A stretch of DNA of 64,000 bases. Origin: Astragalus membranaceus (Eukaryota > Streptophyta > Magnoliopsida > Fabales > Fabaceae). Every line of letters begins with the position of its first letter. Positions within the stretch are counted from its first letter, which is position 1. The notes beneath the pieces are model-generated. The model saw only the letters and a list, made by a program, of their open reading frames with translations. It was not told the origin of the DNA and did not search any database. Made by a program: the position numbers and the translations under genes. Below are positions 8,981-19,499 of the stretch, piece by piece. The stretch is taken from NCBI GenBank assembly GCA_039519185.1, contig CM076847.1, positions 86,462,360-86,526,359 on the forward strand, written 5' to 3'.

Positions 8981-11543
8981 TGTAACATCCCCTAATTAGC
9001 TAATTTAATTTATTTAAATTAGCGAAAAGGTTAAGGTGAGTATTGGCTAAATCGAATATTTAGCACAAGAGGTTATCATGAAATGATTAGTTGGCGACTT
9101 TGCTAAATTATGTGATGTTGAATTTAATAAAAGATTGCACTCATGCATAATTAAAATACTATGTTAAGTTAATAGGATTTAGCTAAGTTCATTAGATTAG
9201 GCCATGTCATAGTATAGGAAGTGAATAAGTAGCTGAAGGGTATAGTGGTCTTTGTACATAATTAAATGAGGGGCAGTTTTGTTAATCCCTTGTGGTTAAG
9301 TCAGCTGGTCACCCAAGACCCAGCCAACCCAACACACTCAGCCACAACTTCAGTTTTAGAAAAAACAGAAGAAATAAGAGGAGAGAGGGGAGGGAAAGTC
9401 GAGAAGGGAAGAAGAATAAGGAGAGAAGAGAAGTTCCTAATTTCAGCTTGCATGTAAGTCATATTCACACCATTCTTCACCATTTTTCGTTCTCTTCACA
9501 TTGGTACCAATTTTGACAACTCATTCACCTCCTTTCCCATTTCACCATTGCTGAAATTTCAAAGCTCAAAGTGAGAAAATGGAGTTTTGAGAATTTTGGA
9601 AGCTTGCATGTCAAAGTTAAGGCTAGCTTGGAGTAAAACCGAACCTACCTTGTGTATTGGAGTAGATTAGAAGGGATTTCAGTAGCTGTTTCGTTGGGGG
9701 TTAGTTCAAGTTCGAAGTTGAGAGCATTTCGAGGATCGTTCGTGTGATTTCGGTTTTTCGTGAGCCTTGTCTTCGAGTTGGTTTGTGATTTTCATCACGA
9801 TAAGGTGAGTTCTATACTCGCTTAGGGATGTTTTAATGTTGAGTCGTTATGTTTTCTGAAACGATACCCCTTTAAAAATCCGCTTTGTGAAAATTAGACG
9901 AAACCGTTTTTATCGAAAAACCGCTAATTGTGAATTGTTCGAGTTGATTAAATTATTGATTGATGACATGATGTTATGTGTTGTTTGACTGGTTATCTGG
10001 ACTGGACTGTTGTTAATATGTTAGGATATCGATCGAAACGAAATTGGAACCGAAACGGAACGGAAAAAGTTACACGAAACTGGAAATTTTACTAGTGTCA
10101 TGGACGCACGGATCGTGCCTCACAAGGGCACGGGTCGTGCGCCTTGTTCGCAGTAGCCAAGAAAATGGATTTTTGACATAGCACGGGTCGTGCGCCCCTG
10201 GGCATGGACCGTGCGTGACCTACGCAAATCAGTTTTTTTTTCAATTTTAGAACACGCACGGATCGTGCGCCTTGGTGGCACGGATCGTGCGCCCTGTACG
10301 TTTTTCAAACTGAGTTTTAATTGATACGCACGGGTCGTGCGCCTCTAGAGCACGGACTGTGCGGATCCTTCTGTTACTCTAATTTAAAATCCTTTTTAAT
10401 CCGTTCCAAACGATTCCGATTCCTTTCCGATTGATCCCCCAATGTTTCCCAAGAATGGAAACACACTTATGTCATGAAATGAAATAAGTTTGATGTAAAA
10501 TCTCACAAGTTATAAATGTTAAGGAAAACCGTACATTAGTAAGACGCGAGTGTACACATGTCAATTCATACCAGTCAAGGTAATAAATGTTTAACTCAAA
10601 GACAAAATACCTTCCCTTGAGGAAGGGTAGACGGTACATGAATGAAACTAACAGACGGCCCAATGCGGGTACATTTATATAAAAATATATAATTGAGGTC
10701 AAGGGTGACGACCCTTAGAGGATTGGCATACTAGTGGAGGGGAAGTCATGATCCCCAAAACCTAGACTCAAGAGGTTTCATCCACTAGAAATAGCGGGAT
10801 GAGTTCACCAAAAGCCAAAGAAGTACCTAAGAATAGGTAGGCTTGAGGTGTTATGCTAGAATGATAAATGAAAAAGAAAGGTAATGCGTAGTCGCTTAGT
10901 AGGGCTACAAATTACAAGAGGTAAAATATGATATGCTTCATGTGTCGCTTAGAAGGGCCATGAGCATAAAAGTTAAAGGTAATAATTAATTTAACGAGTA
11001 GTTGCTTAGTAGGGCTACACGTTACGAGATGTGCCTCATGTGTCGCTTAGGAGGGCCATGAGTATAAAGTAAAAGAATAATGAACCGCTAGAGTTAGTGA
11101 GGGGTCTCGATAGGACTCACTGAGATAATGTTTATCTCACCCTTCATATTTGTGGTTTTTTTACAGAGAAACAGGGGAAAGCAAAGGCGACGAAGCACGG
11201 TTAGCCGGTGCGACTCTTGGAGTCGTTGAAGATTGAGTTGCATGTTTAGACCTTTGTCCCATTTACTGTTTCTATGTTATCGATTGTATGACGATCATGT
11301 ATCAGTTGTAAACCGTTTCCGCTACTTTATGTTTTGAGTATTGAACACCAGGATTATGTATAAGTCTTAAGTTATGAAACTTAAGCATTTTGATGAAGTT
11401 AAGTACGGTTCGGAGAACCATTTGATATGTATTATCGAAATTTTTAGTTTGTGTTCAATATTCATTAACAGGAAGTTACTCTGATGTATGCCATTTAGTG
11501 CATTTCGGTAGTTCCACATGTTAGAATTTATCGGGGTGTTACA
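8981..11543 (+). repeat. Tekay 3' LTR (LTR1, 2563 bp)
   Basis: Starts TGTAACATCCCCTAATTAGC directly after the purine-rich AAAAGTTGGGGTGAT (8966-8980, likely polypurine tract) and ends TCGGGGTGTTACA at 11543. It matches LTR2 (22321-24673) in order of blocks: a start block, a donor-like GGTGAGTTCTATACTCGC at 9804, a GC-rich palindrome cluster at 10106-10365, a block rich in 'cgcttag..gggc' phrases at 10880-11070, and an acceptor-like TTTTTTTACAG ending at 11166. One copy of the 17-bp phrase amplified in the LTR at 41029 is present near 10656-10674, on the opposite strand. Assigned to the preceding pol by adjacency. Confidence 0.9.
10106..10365. repeat. GC-rich palindrome cluster GCACGGRTCGTGC in LTR1
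   Basis: About eight copies of a 13-bp near-palindrome, GCACGGATCGTGC, GCACGGGTCGTGC or variants such as GCATGGACCGTGC. They are mostly arranged as closely spaced pairs separated by AT-rich spacers. The flanking LTR is AT-rich, so the cluster is a sharp compositional island. Four further copies are in LTR2 at 23555-23667. Confidence 0.8.
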
Positions 11544-11544
11544 A

Positions 11545-11965
11545 ACACCCTTTCCACCCAGTACTCAAGGGATACCACATTGATCTGCCGTTCATCATCG
11601 CGGAACAATCACCACAAAAGAAGATGATGTCTTGTTTCAGTGTCCAGATCCTGTTTTATGCAGGCTCAAAAACGATATCACCTTTGCTACTTTGAAAGAT
11701 AAAGTAGAGCGTAAGGTTCAACAGAAGGGTGCATGGCACCGAGAGGTTTGTACTATTACTTTTCGCAAACCTGCTCGTGGATCTGATGGTCGTGTTTACT
11801 AGTCCTCCATGAATGTTAAGACAGACAACGACGTACGAAACATGTTGAACATTAATGAGGAGTCTCATAATCTTAGTCATTTGGAGCAGTACGTGGAGAC
11901 TCAACAGAGCGTTAATGAGATTCTTTACTTTTTGAGACCGCCTACACAGGATGGACCGTCACAAT
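11545..11965 (+). pseudogene. Decayed reading frame, possibly MULE transposase N-terminal fragment
   Basis: A continuous plus-strand frame runs from about 11670 to 11967, with one stop (TAG near 11800). It includes LKNDITFATLKDKVERKV and then SSMNVKTDNDVRNMLNIN. This order, a 'TLxxLKxKI' block followed by an acidic 'DDDVRxMF'-like block, is reminiscent of the N-terminal region of plant MuDR-type transposases and related host genes. No DDE or zinc-finger region follows. Function and family are uncertain; it could also be a fragment of another low-copy gene. Confidence 0.3.
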
Positions 11966-12353
11966 AGAGAAAAATGTCTCTGGTAGATCGTGTTTTAAGA
12001 AGTGTCTTTATTTTTGTTATGTTTTAATTTTATGTTTGTTTTATTTTTATGTAGTTTGTTTTTACATCAATTAAAATATTAGACGTGTTCGGCTAGTTCT
12101 ACCACACATGCGCGAAACAATTATCTGAAAAAAAGTACAATATTCGAAAATTAAACCACACAATATCTGAAATAAAAAAAACAATAGATAAATACATCAC
12201 GGAAGTATATTCCTCTGAAAAAAAATTATTAATATAAATAAAAAAATAAATTTAAAGAAAAACAACCGACTTCCGAATTTATGCCTAAATGATAAATCTG
12301 GAAGTATGTATATTCCAGATTAATAATTAGACATAAATCCGAAAGGCATTTTC

Positions 12354-12490
12354 AGCGTTTTTCTCGGAAACATCACAAAAAGATATATCCGAATGTATCT
12401 TTGTGTACCGGATATATCTTTGATGGATATTTCCAGAACCAAAATACATCCGGATATATCTTTTTGTGATGATTCCGAGACAAAAACGCT
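12354..12490. repeat. Imperfect inverted repeat (about 46-bp arms, 45-bp loop)
   Basis: The left arm (12354-12398) begins AGCGTTTTTCTCGGAA. The right arm (12444-12490) ends with its reverse complement, CAAAAACGCT, with a few mismatches and a 2-base indel. The arms also share the ATCACAAAAAGATATATCC block. Further 'ccggatatat' phrases lie inside the loop. It lies about 320 bp upstream of the putative CDT1 promoter, and could be a MITE remnant or a small-RNA hairpin source. Confidence 0.6.
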
Positions 12491-12808
12491 TCCGGAAATA
12501 TGTGACAGGAGGTAATTCGGGGGAAAACGGAATTTCGTCATTACTTTCTATTCCGGAAATATGTGAGTTGTAATGTTTGTAATTTGTTTTTTAAAGTATG
12601 AGAGGTATAATTGGAAGTTTGGGTAAAATGGAGGGGGTACAAAAATCAGCAGCGTAATGGCTATGGGCTAACCCAAGGTCCGTTATATTGAGTTACTTAA
12701 AGAAGACCAATTTGGCCCAAAGCAACATAAGCTCGTGTGTCGACAGAGCTTTTAATCACACGTGCATCTTAGTAAGAATTAAATTGCGCGAGATAACGGA
12801 TCGTTTTA

Positions 12809-12816
12809 GCGGGAAC
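12809..12816 (-). promoter_or_regulatory. Putative E2F site (distal)
   Basis: GCGGGAAC, whose complement GTTCCCGC fits the E2F consensus core TTSSCGSS with one deviation at the outer position. It lies 144 bp upstream of the CDT1 start codon. Its role is inferred from position and from the known E2F control of plant CDT1 genes. Confidence 0.45.
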
Positions 12817-12850
12817 CAACGTGTCACTACCCACGCGCGAAACCTCTCTC

Positions 12851-12858
12851 TTTCCCGC
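12851..12858 (+). promoter_or_regulatory. Putative E2F site (proximal)
   Basis: TTTCCCGC, an exact match to the plant E2F consensus TTTSSCGC, 102 bp upstream of the CDT1 start codon. E2F/DP control of licensing genes at G1/S is established in plants; use of this copy is inferred. Confidence 0.65.
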
Positions 12859-12863
12859 ACAAT

Positions 12864-12883
12864 AAACCCTAGCATTTTATAAG
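12864..12883 (+). promoter_or_regulatory. Telo-box-like motif and TATA-like element before CDT1
   Basis: AAACCCTA (12864-12871) matches the plant telo-box common in promoters of cycling-cell genes. TATAAG (12878-12883) lies seven bases further on and about 77 bp upstream of the ATG, a plausible TATA position. The transcription start, about 30 bp downstream, is inferred. Confidence 0.45.
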
Positions 12884-12959
12884 AGGAAAATCCACCCCAA
12901 TTTCCTTCACCGTCCAATCCCTATTCCCTACTTCATCACTCTCACTTCCATTCACAGAC

Positions 12960-15930
12960 ATGAAGAATTCCTCAAAGCCACCGTCTTCATCTTCCTACAG
13001 GAGCAGATCTGAAAAGCCCAATCTTCGAAGCTCCAAATCCCAATGCAAAGATCCCATTCAACTTAGTTCCAAGACTCCTGAGAAGCCGCTGGAACGTACT
13101 CGCACGCGCAATCGCGGTGTTGCACTTTCCATCTCGGATATTAGGAAGGTCGCTAAGGGTCTTCAGGATCGGAATAAACCTCATGAAACGACGTCGTTGC
13201 CGGCCAAAACTGCAAGGAGGCGGATCTCATTGCCTTCCCCGCGTAAGCCCAGCACTTCAGCCGATCATCCATCCAAGCTTCCCGAAAAGTATATATTTAA
13301 CATTTAGCATTATTGGTTTTTGAAAAAAGAAAATATTTTGTTGTTGATTTTTTTATTGGGGTTTATGTGCAGGTATGAGATTTTGTGTGAGTTTTTTGAT
13401 TGCTTGGATAGTTCAATTAGATTGATGCGTTTGAAAGGGTCAATGGCGTCATTCACGAATATTAGACCCAAAGTTGAATCTTTAACCGATAGGTATGGGT
13501 GTATTTTGATGATTTATTTTTTATTATAATTTCAAATATTTTGTGTTGTGTTTTCTGATTGTCCCTTTGTTTGATTTGTTTAGGAGGTTTACACATGGTC
13601 ATCTGGCTCAGTTGAAGTTTATCTTACCTGAGGCAATTGCTATTAAAAAGTTACTTCTGTTTGATGAACAGTCAAGTTGTATGAAGCCAGATCTTCTTGT
13701 TACTATAAACCCTGATGCAGTGGAATCTGATGCTAAGTTACCTGAGCGTGGAACTTTGTGGCTAAGGAAGTTATTTCGTGAAAGGCTTACAAATTTTTGC
13801 AAATCCCATCCTCAGGTGTGTTTCAACTTGCATATACTTGTGATTAGATTTTGTTCTGAAGCATTACTTATTGGTAGCTTTGTATCATGTCTGTGGAGCA
13901 AGAATCACACAGTGCTTGCTGGTTTAATTCATTAAATTGATAGTTTAGTGGAAAGAATTGTGAGATGGTGGCTGTTGCTAATTTCTTTTATTAAATGAGC
14001 TTAATTCCTGATTTTGGATAGAAGGACAATTCTGTGATACTTGATTCAATAGTTTAGTGGAAAGAATTCTGTGATACTTTATTAAATGAGCTAATGATGT
14101 TTACTTTTGATGACGGGCTATTACTGTATTACTATTTGGTCTGAAAGATGTTTTTATGTACAGGGTGATGAGATTCCAGAGGAAGCACTGCCTGAGCCAT
14201 TCAGCCGCCCAAAGCTAGATCATCCTTTGAACTTGTTGAACGGTGGCAATGCAGATGATCATTTGTCCATACCTGTTAAGACATCAATTGAAGATGATCA
14301 TTTGTCCAAGCCTGTTAAGACACCAATTGAAGTTCTTAACCAGCAGCCAGCAGTGGCATCTTATATGTCTCAAGGTTTTAGAAAGCATTTTTCTCTGAAA
14401 TCAAAGAATGTAGTAGATAATGTAGAGCAGAAGTTTCCATCAGATTCATTCCAACCCTCAGCTTTGCCAGTTTGTTTGAAGAAAAATTCAACTTCTGAGG
14501 TCACTAAATCTCACTCTAAATCATCACCATGTGAGTTGGCTTCAGAACCAGCCAGTAGTGAAGCATGTTCCACATTTCATGCTTCTTCAGTTTGCTTCAC
14601 ATCATCCGGTGTGACACTAGCTACACCAAGCAAAACCACTACTGAGTATACAGAAATCAATGATGGGCCTCTCAAGAGCAAGGATGCAATGTCAACTCCA
14701 GCTAAACTTTTGTCTACTCCAACCAGGTTGATGACTGCAACACCTGCACTACTTCCATCTAAAAGACATCTTATGACCCCTGACGACAATTGTTCCAGTT
14801 CACCAAACAAATTGGTTAGGGGTCCATCTCGTTCAAGATCATTGAAATTTGACACTCCAGTGAAAAGTGAACAAGCTGCAGCTGTTGGTGGTTTGGCAAT
14901 TGATGACGTTACTCTTAATATCCTCTCAGATAATCTTCTTCAATCGGTATGTATGCCCTTTACTTTGCAATATACTCCATGAACAAAAGTTAAAGATCCT
15001 TTTTTTTCATTTTATATAGTTAGAGTAGTTTAAATGCTAAAACATATTAAGTCGTGCTATCAGAGATTGAGTTAGGCTTTAATCTTCTTCGATCGGTATG
15101 TATGCCCTTTACTTTGCAATATACTCCATGAACAAAAGTTAAAGATCCTTTTTTTCATTTTATATAGTTAGAGTAGTTTAAATGGTAAAACATATTAAGT
15201 CGTGCTATCAGAGATTGAGTTAGGCTTATGTTCTGTCCAGTGAATTAATTGTGCACTGCAGATGGCTTTTATGCATCTGCATTTTTTATATACCGTTATT
15301 TTTATTTGTCTATAGCATGACCCATGAGTAGTTCAAGAGCTAATTTTTCTTTATTATTATAGTAAGATTAGGATTAATTGTGCCTTCTGCAGATTAGTGA
15401 AAAAGAAAGAAAAGCAATGGAGGAAAGGGATCCAGCTATCTCACAAGCAAAGAAACGGAAAAAAATTATTGCCAGTCTCCCTAAGCTCTTCAACATGATT
15501 CACCTGTTTTTTCATTCAAGAAACCGTTCTGTTATCACCAGAGAGGAGCTTATCCGCACGATAATCTCAAGCCATTGTGATATTATTTGTAAAAGTAAGA
15601 CGCATTTCTATTAAAAAATGATTGACTATTTATAATTTTCTGTACACTAAAGTTTTCTGGCTTGCTTTCTCAGGTGAAATTGAAGAACAGTTGCATTTAT
15701 TACTTGAACTAGTACCCGAATGGATTTCTGAGAAGTTGTCCTTAAGTGGAGATATGCTATTCTGGTAAGTTTCTTTGTTTTCATTGTATTATCTATTCTG
15801 AATTTTACAACTTTTAAAAACGTACCTTTCATATTTCTTGCCAATGTTTTGATTCTATCTTCTTTTTGACAGCATAAATAAAATGGCAAACCCTCATACC
15901 ATACGAGCATCACTTGAAGAAGCCAAATGA
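12960..15930 (+). CDS. CDT1: CDT1-like DNA replication licensing factor (seven exons, 604 aa)
   Basis: Loads the MCM2-7 helicase at origins in G1 with ORC and CDC6; nuclear, though plant CDT1a is also described in plastids. Exons proposed from frame and GT-AG sites: 12960-13288, 13373-13492, 13584-13815, 14164-14946, 15393-15594, 15674-15764, 15873-15930. Phases agree, giving 604 codons plus stop. The N-terminus (residues 1-105) is basic and Ser/Pro-rich with CDK-type sites TPEK (T39) and SPRK (S93). The geminin-binding fold follows, from KLPEKYEIL (about 106) through RFTHGHLAQLKFILPEAI to GDEIPEEALPEPF (about 240). A low-complexity linker of about 250 residues has many Ser/Thr-Pro steps. The C-terminal winged helix, which binds MCM, covers about 500-604 (TREELIRTII ... 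LVPEWISEKLSL). The length is slightly above that of Arabidopsis CDT1a. The gene appears intact; exon 4's end is duplicated in the next intron. Confidence 0.92.
14931..15227 (+). repeat. Tandem duplication copying the exon 4 end and 5' splice site of CDT1
   Basis: Two nearly identical 148-149-bp units, 14931-15079 and 15080-15227. Each contains the last 16 bases of exon 4, a splice donor G|GTATGTATG (14947 in copy 1, 15096 in copy 2) and about 130 bases of intron. They differ by a few substitutions, including CAATCG versus GATCG at the exon edge. Use of the second donor would retain 149 bases and meet an in-frame stop within about ten codons. Confidence 0.9.
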
Positions 15931-17237
15931 GCAAGGTGATGTCATTGTTGAAAGTGCCGTTGGAACCAACTTCCTTTTTCTTTTGGGGTGCTTGTAAATG
16001 TTCAATCTATTCTCTTTTGCTTATAGTTGGTTCAAGCTATTTTCTAACATCTAGTTTGTATATTTATGATCTATATGATAAGGAGTAAGGACACGGATCC
16101 TCTCTTTCACCCTCCCTCCAACTCTCTCCATTCTCTTCATCTCTCTCTGAATCTCACTCTCCTCATTGTCTCTTTAATTTTTAATTATCTGCAAACTCCT
16201 TCCACTCCTATATTTTCTGATGGAGAGGAAGGAAAGAGGTCATCCATTTTGGAGGGATTATATTGCTAAACTATGAAATAGATCAAAGAATGGATTGACT
16301 ATGTTTTTGTTCAAGAAGATATCATGAATCCTATCTCCAGCCGATCAATTATTTCTCATAACCATAAGAAAATAAAGAATAAAACAAATCTATTTCTTTC
16401 TAGCTTTTTGTCACAAGTGAATCATTATTCATGGTTATTGCTGTTTTCTTTAAGTTAATTTTCCCTTGAAATATAGATAAGGTTGAGGGTGCATATCATA
16501 AAAGATGCGGTGTTAATAACTATTCCCGTTACACTTCCAAAAAATTAATTTTACAAACACTTCAATTTACAAAAAAATACACACTCAAATGATATAAAAT
16601 ACTAATGTAGTTAAGATTCACTCAATCGGTAACTATACCCGAAATACCTCACTCTCTTCTACCAATATGAATTGCTGCAAAATAGGTGCCTATGATCTTT
16701 CACTCTGCTGTTGCTCCCTATCCTATATCCCTCTGCGGTTTATAAACGTAAATCTTTGACATACTCAACATTTAAACCAACGTTTCTTGCATTAACTTTA
16801 AAAAACTTTTAAAAAAATCAATCAGACAACACTTAGATCAGAAACGCGGTTCAAACAACAGAAAAATCTGATTTGGATTCATAAATGTGAAGTTTGGATC
16901 AAACTGAACAACTTAGTGGAACCCTAGTTTTTGCGACAAGCAAGAACTCTTTTTACCAAAACATGACTCTTACTAAACATAATCTTACTCATTTGCACTG
17001 AAAAAACCTATCGTATCAGGTATTTTGGGTCTGCACAGATAAGTGACCTAAACACACCCTCACCTTAGATAACAGACGCGGCTGAATGATATAAAAAGTA
17101 ATTGGTCACTTTCCTACGAATATACTCTCCTCATCATATCATATATCCTTAAAATTCATACAGTTGTTCGCTTGAAAGGTCGCTCCACCATGTGCATCTT
17201 TCAACATCTGTTAACTGGAGTGTTTTGCTTGATTCCT
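15931..17237. other. Intergenic region between convergent CDT1 and WAT1-like genes
   Basis: AT-rich, no recognisable gene. It should contain the 3' UTR and polyadenylation region of CDT1 and, on the other strand, that of the WAT1-like gene. A pyrimidine-rich stretch (16097-16215) has repeated CTCTCT phrases. No clear transposon ends were seen. Confidence 0.5.
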
Positions 17238-17965
17238 TTATGCTACATCTACCTCTGCTGAAGTCTTTATTTTTGTCCCGCATTCTCCCTGCTCAACATT
17301 TGTTGGAAAGGTTTGTTGTGACTTGTAATCTCCATCACTTTCTTTTCCCCATAATAGCAAGTATAGACCGATGATCACAATTATTACTCCCAGTATACTG
17401 AAACGACCAAACATAATCTAAAAAAACTGTTTGAAACATGGACATATTGTGCTTGAACAGTGAAATGCATTTACTTTACCTGCCAATGTGAAGTTGTTCC
17501 CCCAAAACAAAATATGCTAGGATGGCCACCAAAACTGTTCCAAGTGGATTGAACATACTCACAAAGACTGGCCCTTTTTCTACTGTGGCCCATAGTTGAA
17601 GGTAGATAACCAAACCGCCACATATAATTCCCTGTCATTACTCATCCAAAATTGAGTTTAAATTGACTTACATTTTAATTTCAGCATCTAAATGCTTTAC
17701 TTACTGCATATAAAATGCTGCAGAGTTCAGTCCTGGATGTAATTATCCATGCTCTAGGCTTGTGTTGCACGAGTGCAGTAAAGACAGCAGATTGTGCAGC
17801 ACCAATGCAATTTATCCATGCTGTTAGTGACAGTTGTGCTGGATATTTCCTCACTACAATTGCCTACAAGGCAAGCAAACAACTATGAGTTTTGATGTAT
17901 ATATATAGTCGTCTCCAATTCTTTTTTGGTACTATTTCCTAAATCTTCTCAAGCCTCAAATGCAT

Positions 17966-18023
<58 letters not shown>

Positions 18024-19426
18024 CCAGATATTGGTAATTTGGTATCTCAGTCCTTTGTAATTCTTTTCTTTCTGGAGGCAATTCATAAAACAATATGATA
18101 CTCATGCTATGTGCAAGTTTGTTTCTGTGCTGTGAAAAACAGTATTATTGTTTGACATCATGTTGGGGAAAATATTGATCAGCGAACAAAGGATGTTGGG
18201 GAAATTCCTCATCAAACTGAAAAAGAAAAAGAAAAAGAAAAATATACCTACCTGCAGTATGTACCACAAAGACCATGATACGCAACTTCCAACAGTCAAC
18301 ATTGTTCCTTTAATCCAGTTATTAGGAGCCATGTTACCTCCAAAATGGAACGGGGCACCCTGTAAGCTTTGTATCATATGTCCTTTATACAAAATCATTA
18401 TCAAAGCACCGGTCAAAGATAATATAGTTCCAAAGATTTTAGCCTGCCCACGGCGGTTCTTAACATCAACAGCCTCTAACCTATTTAAAAGAATCATGAA
18501 AAAAATAGTCAAGAAGAATATATATATATAACTCTTGTTTTACTGTAGAACTTTTTTACGATTTGAGGAAAATACAACCTATCTTCAATTACTCACCTGA
18601 ATCCAACTGCAAGTATAAATGTAAGAGATGAGATGGTGTTGATCATTGATGTGACAAAGGACGGAGTGGTATACTTCAGACTTGCAAAAAACATGTTCAG
18701 CGTAAGACTGATTCTGTTTTTCATAGTAAGTAAAAGGAAACAAACATAGATGTAAGTTTCTTCCAGATTTGAGTAGATCTAGTAACAGGTTTTCTGTTTA
18801 AGAAGAAAATGTTACTTGAGTTGAGAACAATACCCGAATAAGGGAATAATAAATAGCCACATGCACATTGTCATCGTCAACTTTGGCCTCGCTTCTCTGC
18901 AAAGAAGGAAATCATATGGATGAAAGTCAATACATATATATAACATGCAAAATGATTCTTCTCATGGAAGTTCAGGGTCAGCATTATAACTGAAATCAGG
19001 ATATCAGAACATGCGTTCTTTTGATCAACACATGATATCCTAGGTCTAGCATGAGCTTTTTTTCAAGCGCTACCATGCATGATTGTTGCAACATTAATTG
19101 CAGTGGAGTAATGATATGCAGTATCAACTTGACCTATTTTTCCAAAGCTTTTGAAGGCATTAGATCGTCTAGCCATCAGAAGCAAAGATGAAGATGATGA
19201 TAAATGGATAAAGTATTTACCTTTCAAGAAAATAAGCAAAAGGAAGCACTACTATGCCCCCAACAGCATGCCGATAAGTAACAAAGACATGAGGGTTCAT
19301 CCCATTCTTAAATGAAATCTCTACTAGGAAATAGAGAAGCACAAGAGCCACCTGAACAAGAACCATGAAAAGGTGAGGCTTGAATTTCCCATACATCAAC
19401 CAAAATCCACGTTCATTGTTAGACAT
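17238..19426 (-). CDS. WAT1-related (EamA/nodulin MtN21-type) transporter, seven exons, 361 aa
   Basis: Membrane transporter of the plant drug/metabolite family; WAT1 itself exports auxin from the vacuole, but the substrate of this member is unknown. Exons on the minus strand by frame and GT-AG sites: 19426-19221, 18896-18834, 18713-18597, 18480-18252, 17863-17705, 17631-17480, 17397-17238. These sum to 1,086 bases with consistent phases. The start at 19426 (MSNNERGFW) is chosen because KPHLFMVLVQ...FKNGMNPHVFVTYRHAVGG is the typical family N-terminus; the open frame upstream is not family-like. Ten hydrophobic helices are expected. Family blocks include RPKLT, the SLTFILAVGFRLE block at the exon 3/4 boundary, GTMLTVGSCVSWSLWYILQ, and FNPLGTVLVAILAYFVLGEQLHIG near the end. 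The C-terminal 45 residues are hydrophilic, as usual. Intron 4 carries an AT microsatellite. The gene looks intact. Confidence 0.9.
17969..18020. repeat. (AT)n microsatellite in intron 4 of the WAT1-like gene
   Basis: About 26 uninterrupted AT units. Likely length-polymorphic. Confidence 0.95.
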
Positions 19427-19489
19427 AGCTTTAGAATTAATTTTGTGTAAATCTAATTGTTTGTGTAGTTGGGATGCAAATTTATAGAC

Positions 19490-19497
19490 TTTATATA
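19490..19497 (-). promoter_or_regulatory. TATA box of the WAT1-like gene
   Basis: Minus-strand TATATAAA, 64 bp upstream of the start codon at 19426. This fits a transcription start near 19460 and a short 5' leader. Inferred from sequence and position. Confidence 0.5.
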
Positions 19498-19499
19498 GA

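Noticed and set aside
14577..14855. Minus-strand frame opposite CDT1 exon 4
   Set aside because: It is a shadow of the Ser/Thr-rich coding exon.
18148..18531. Plus-strand frame opposite the WAT1-like exon 4
   Set aside because: The minus strand holds the family-specific protein with correct splice sites; this is its shadow plus an AAAAAG repeat.
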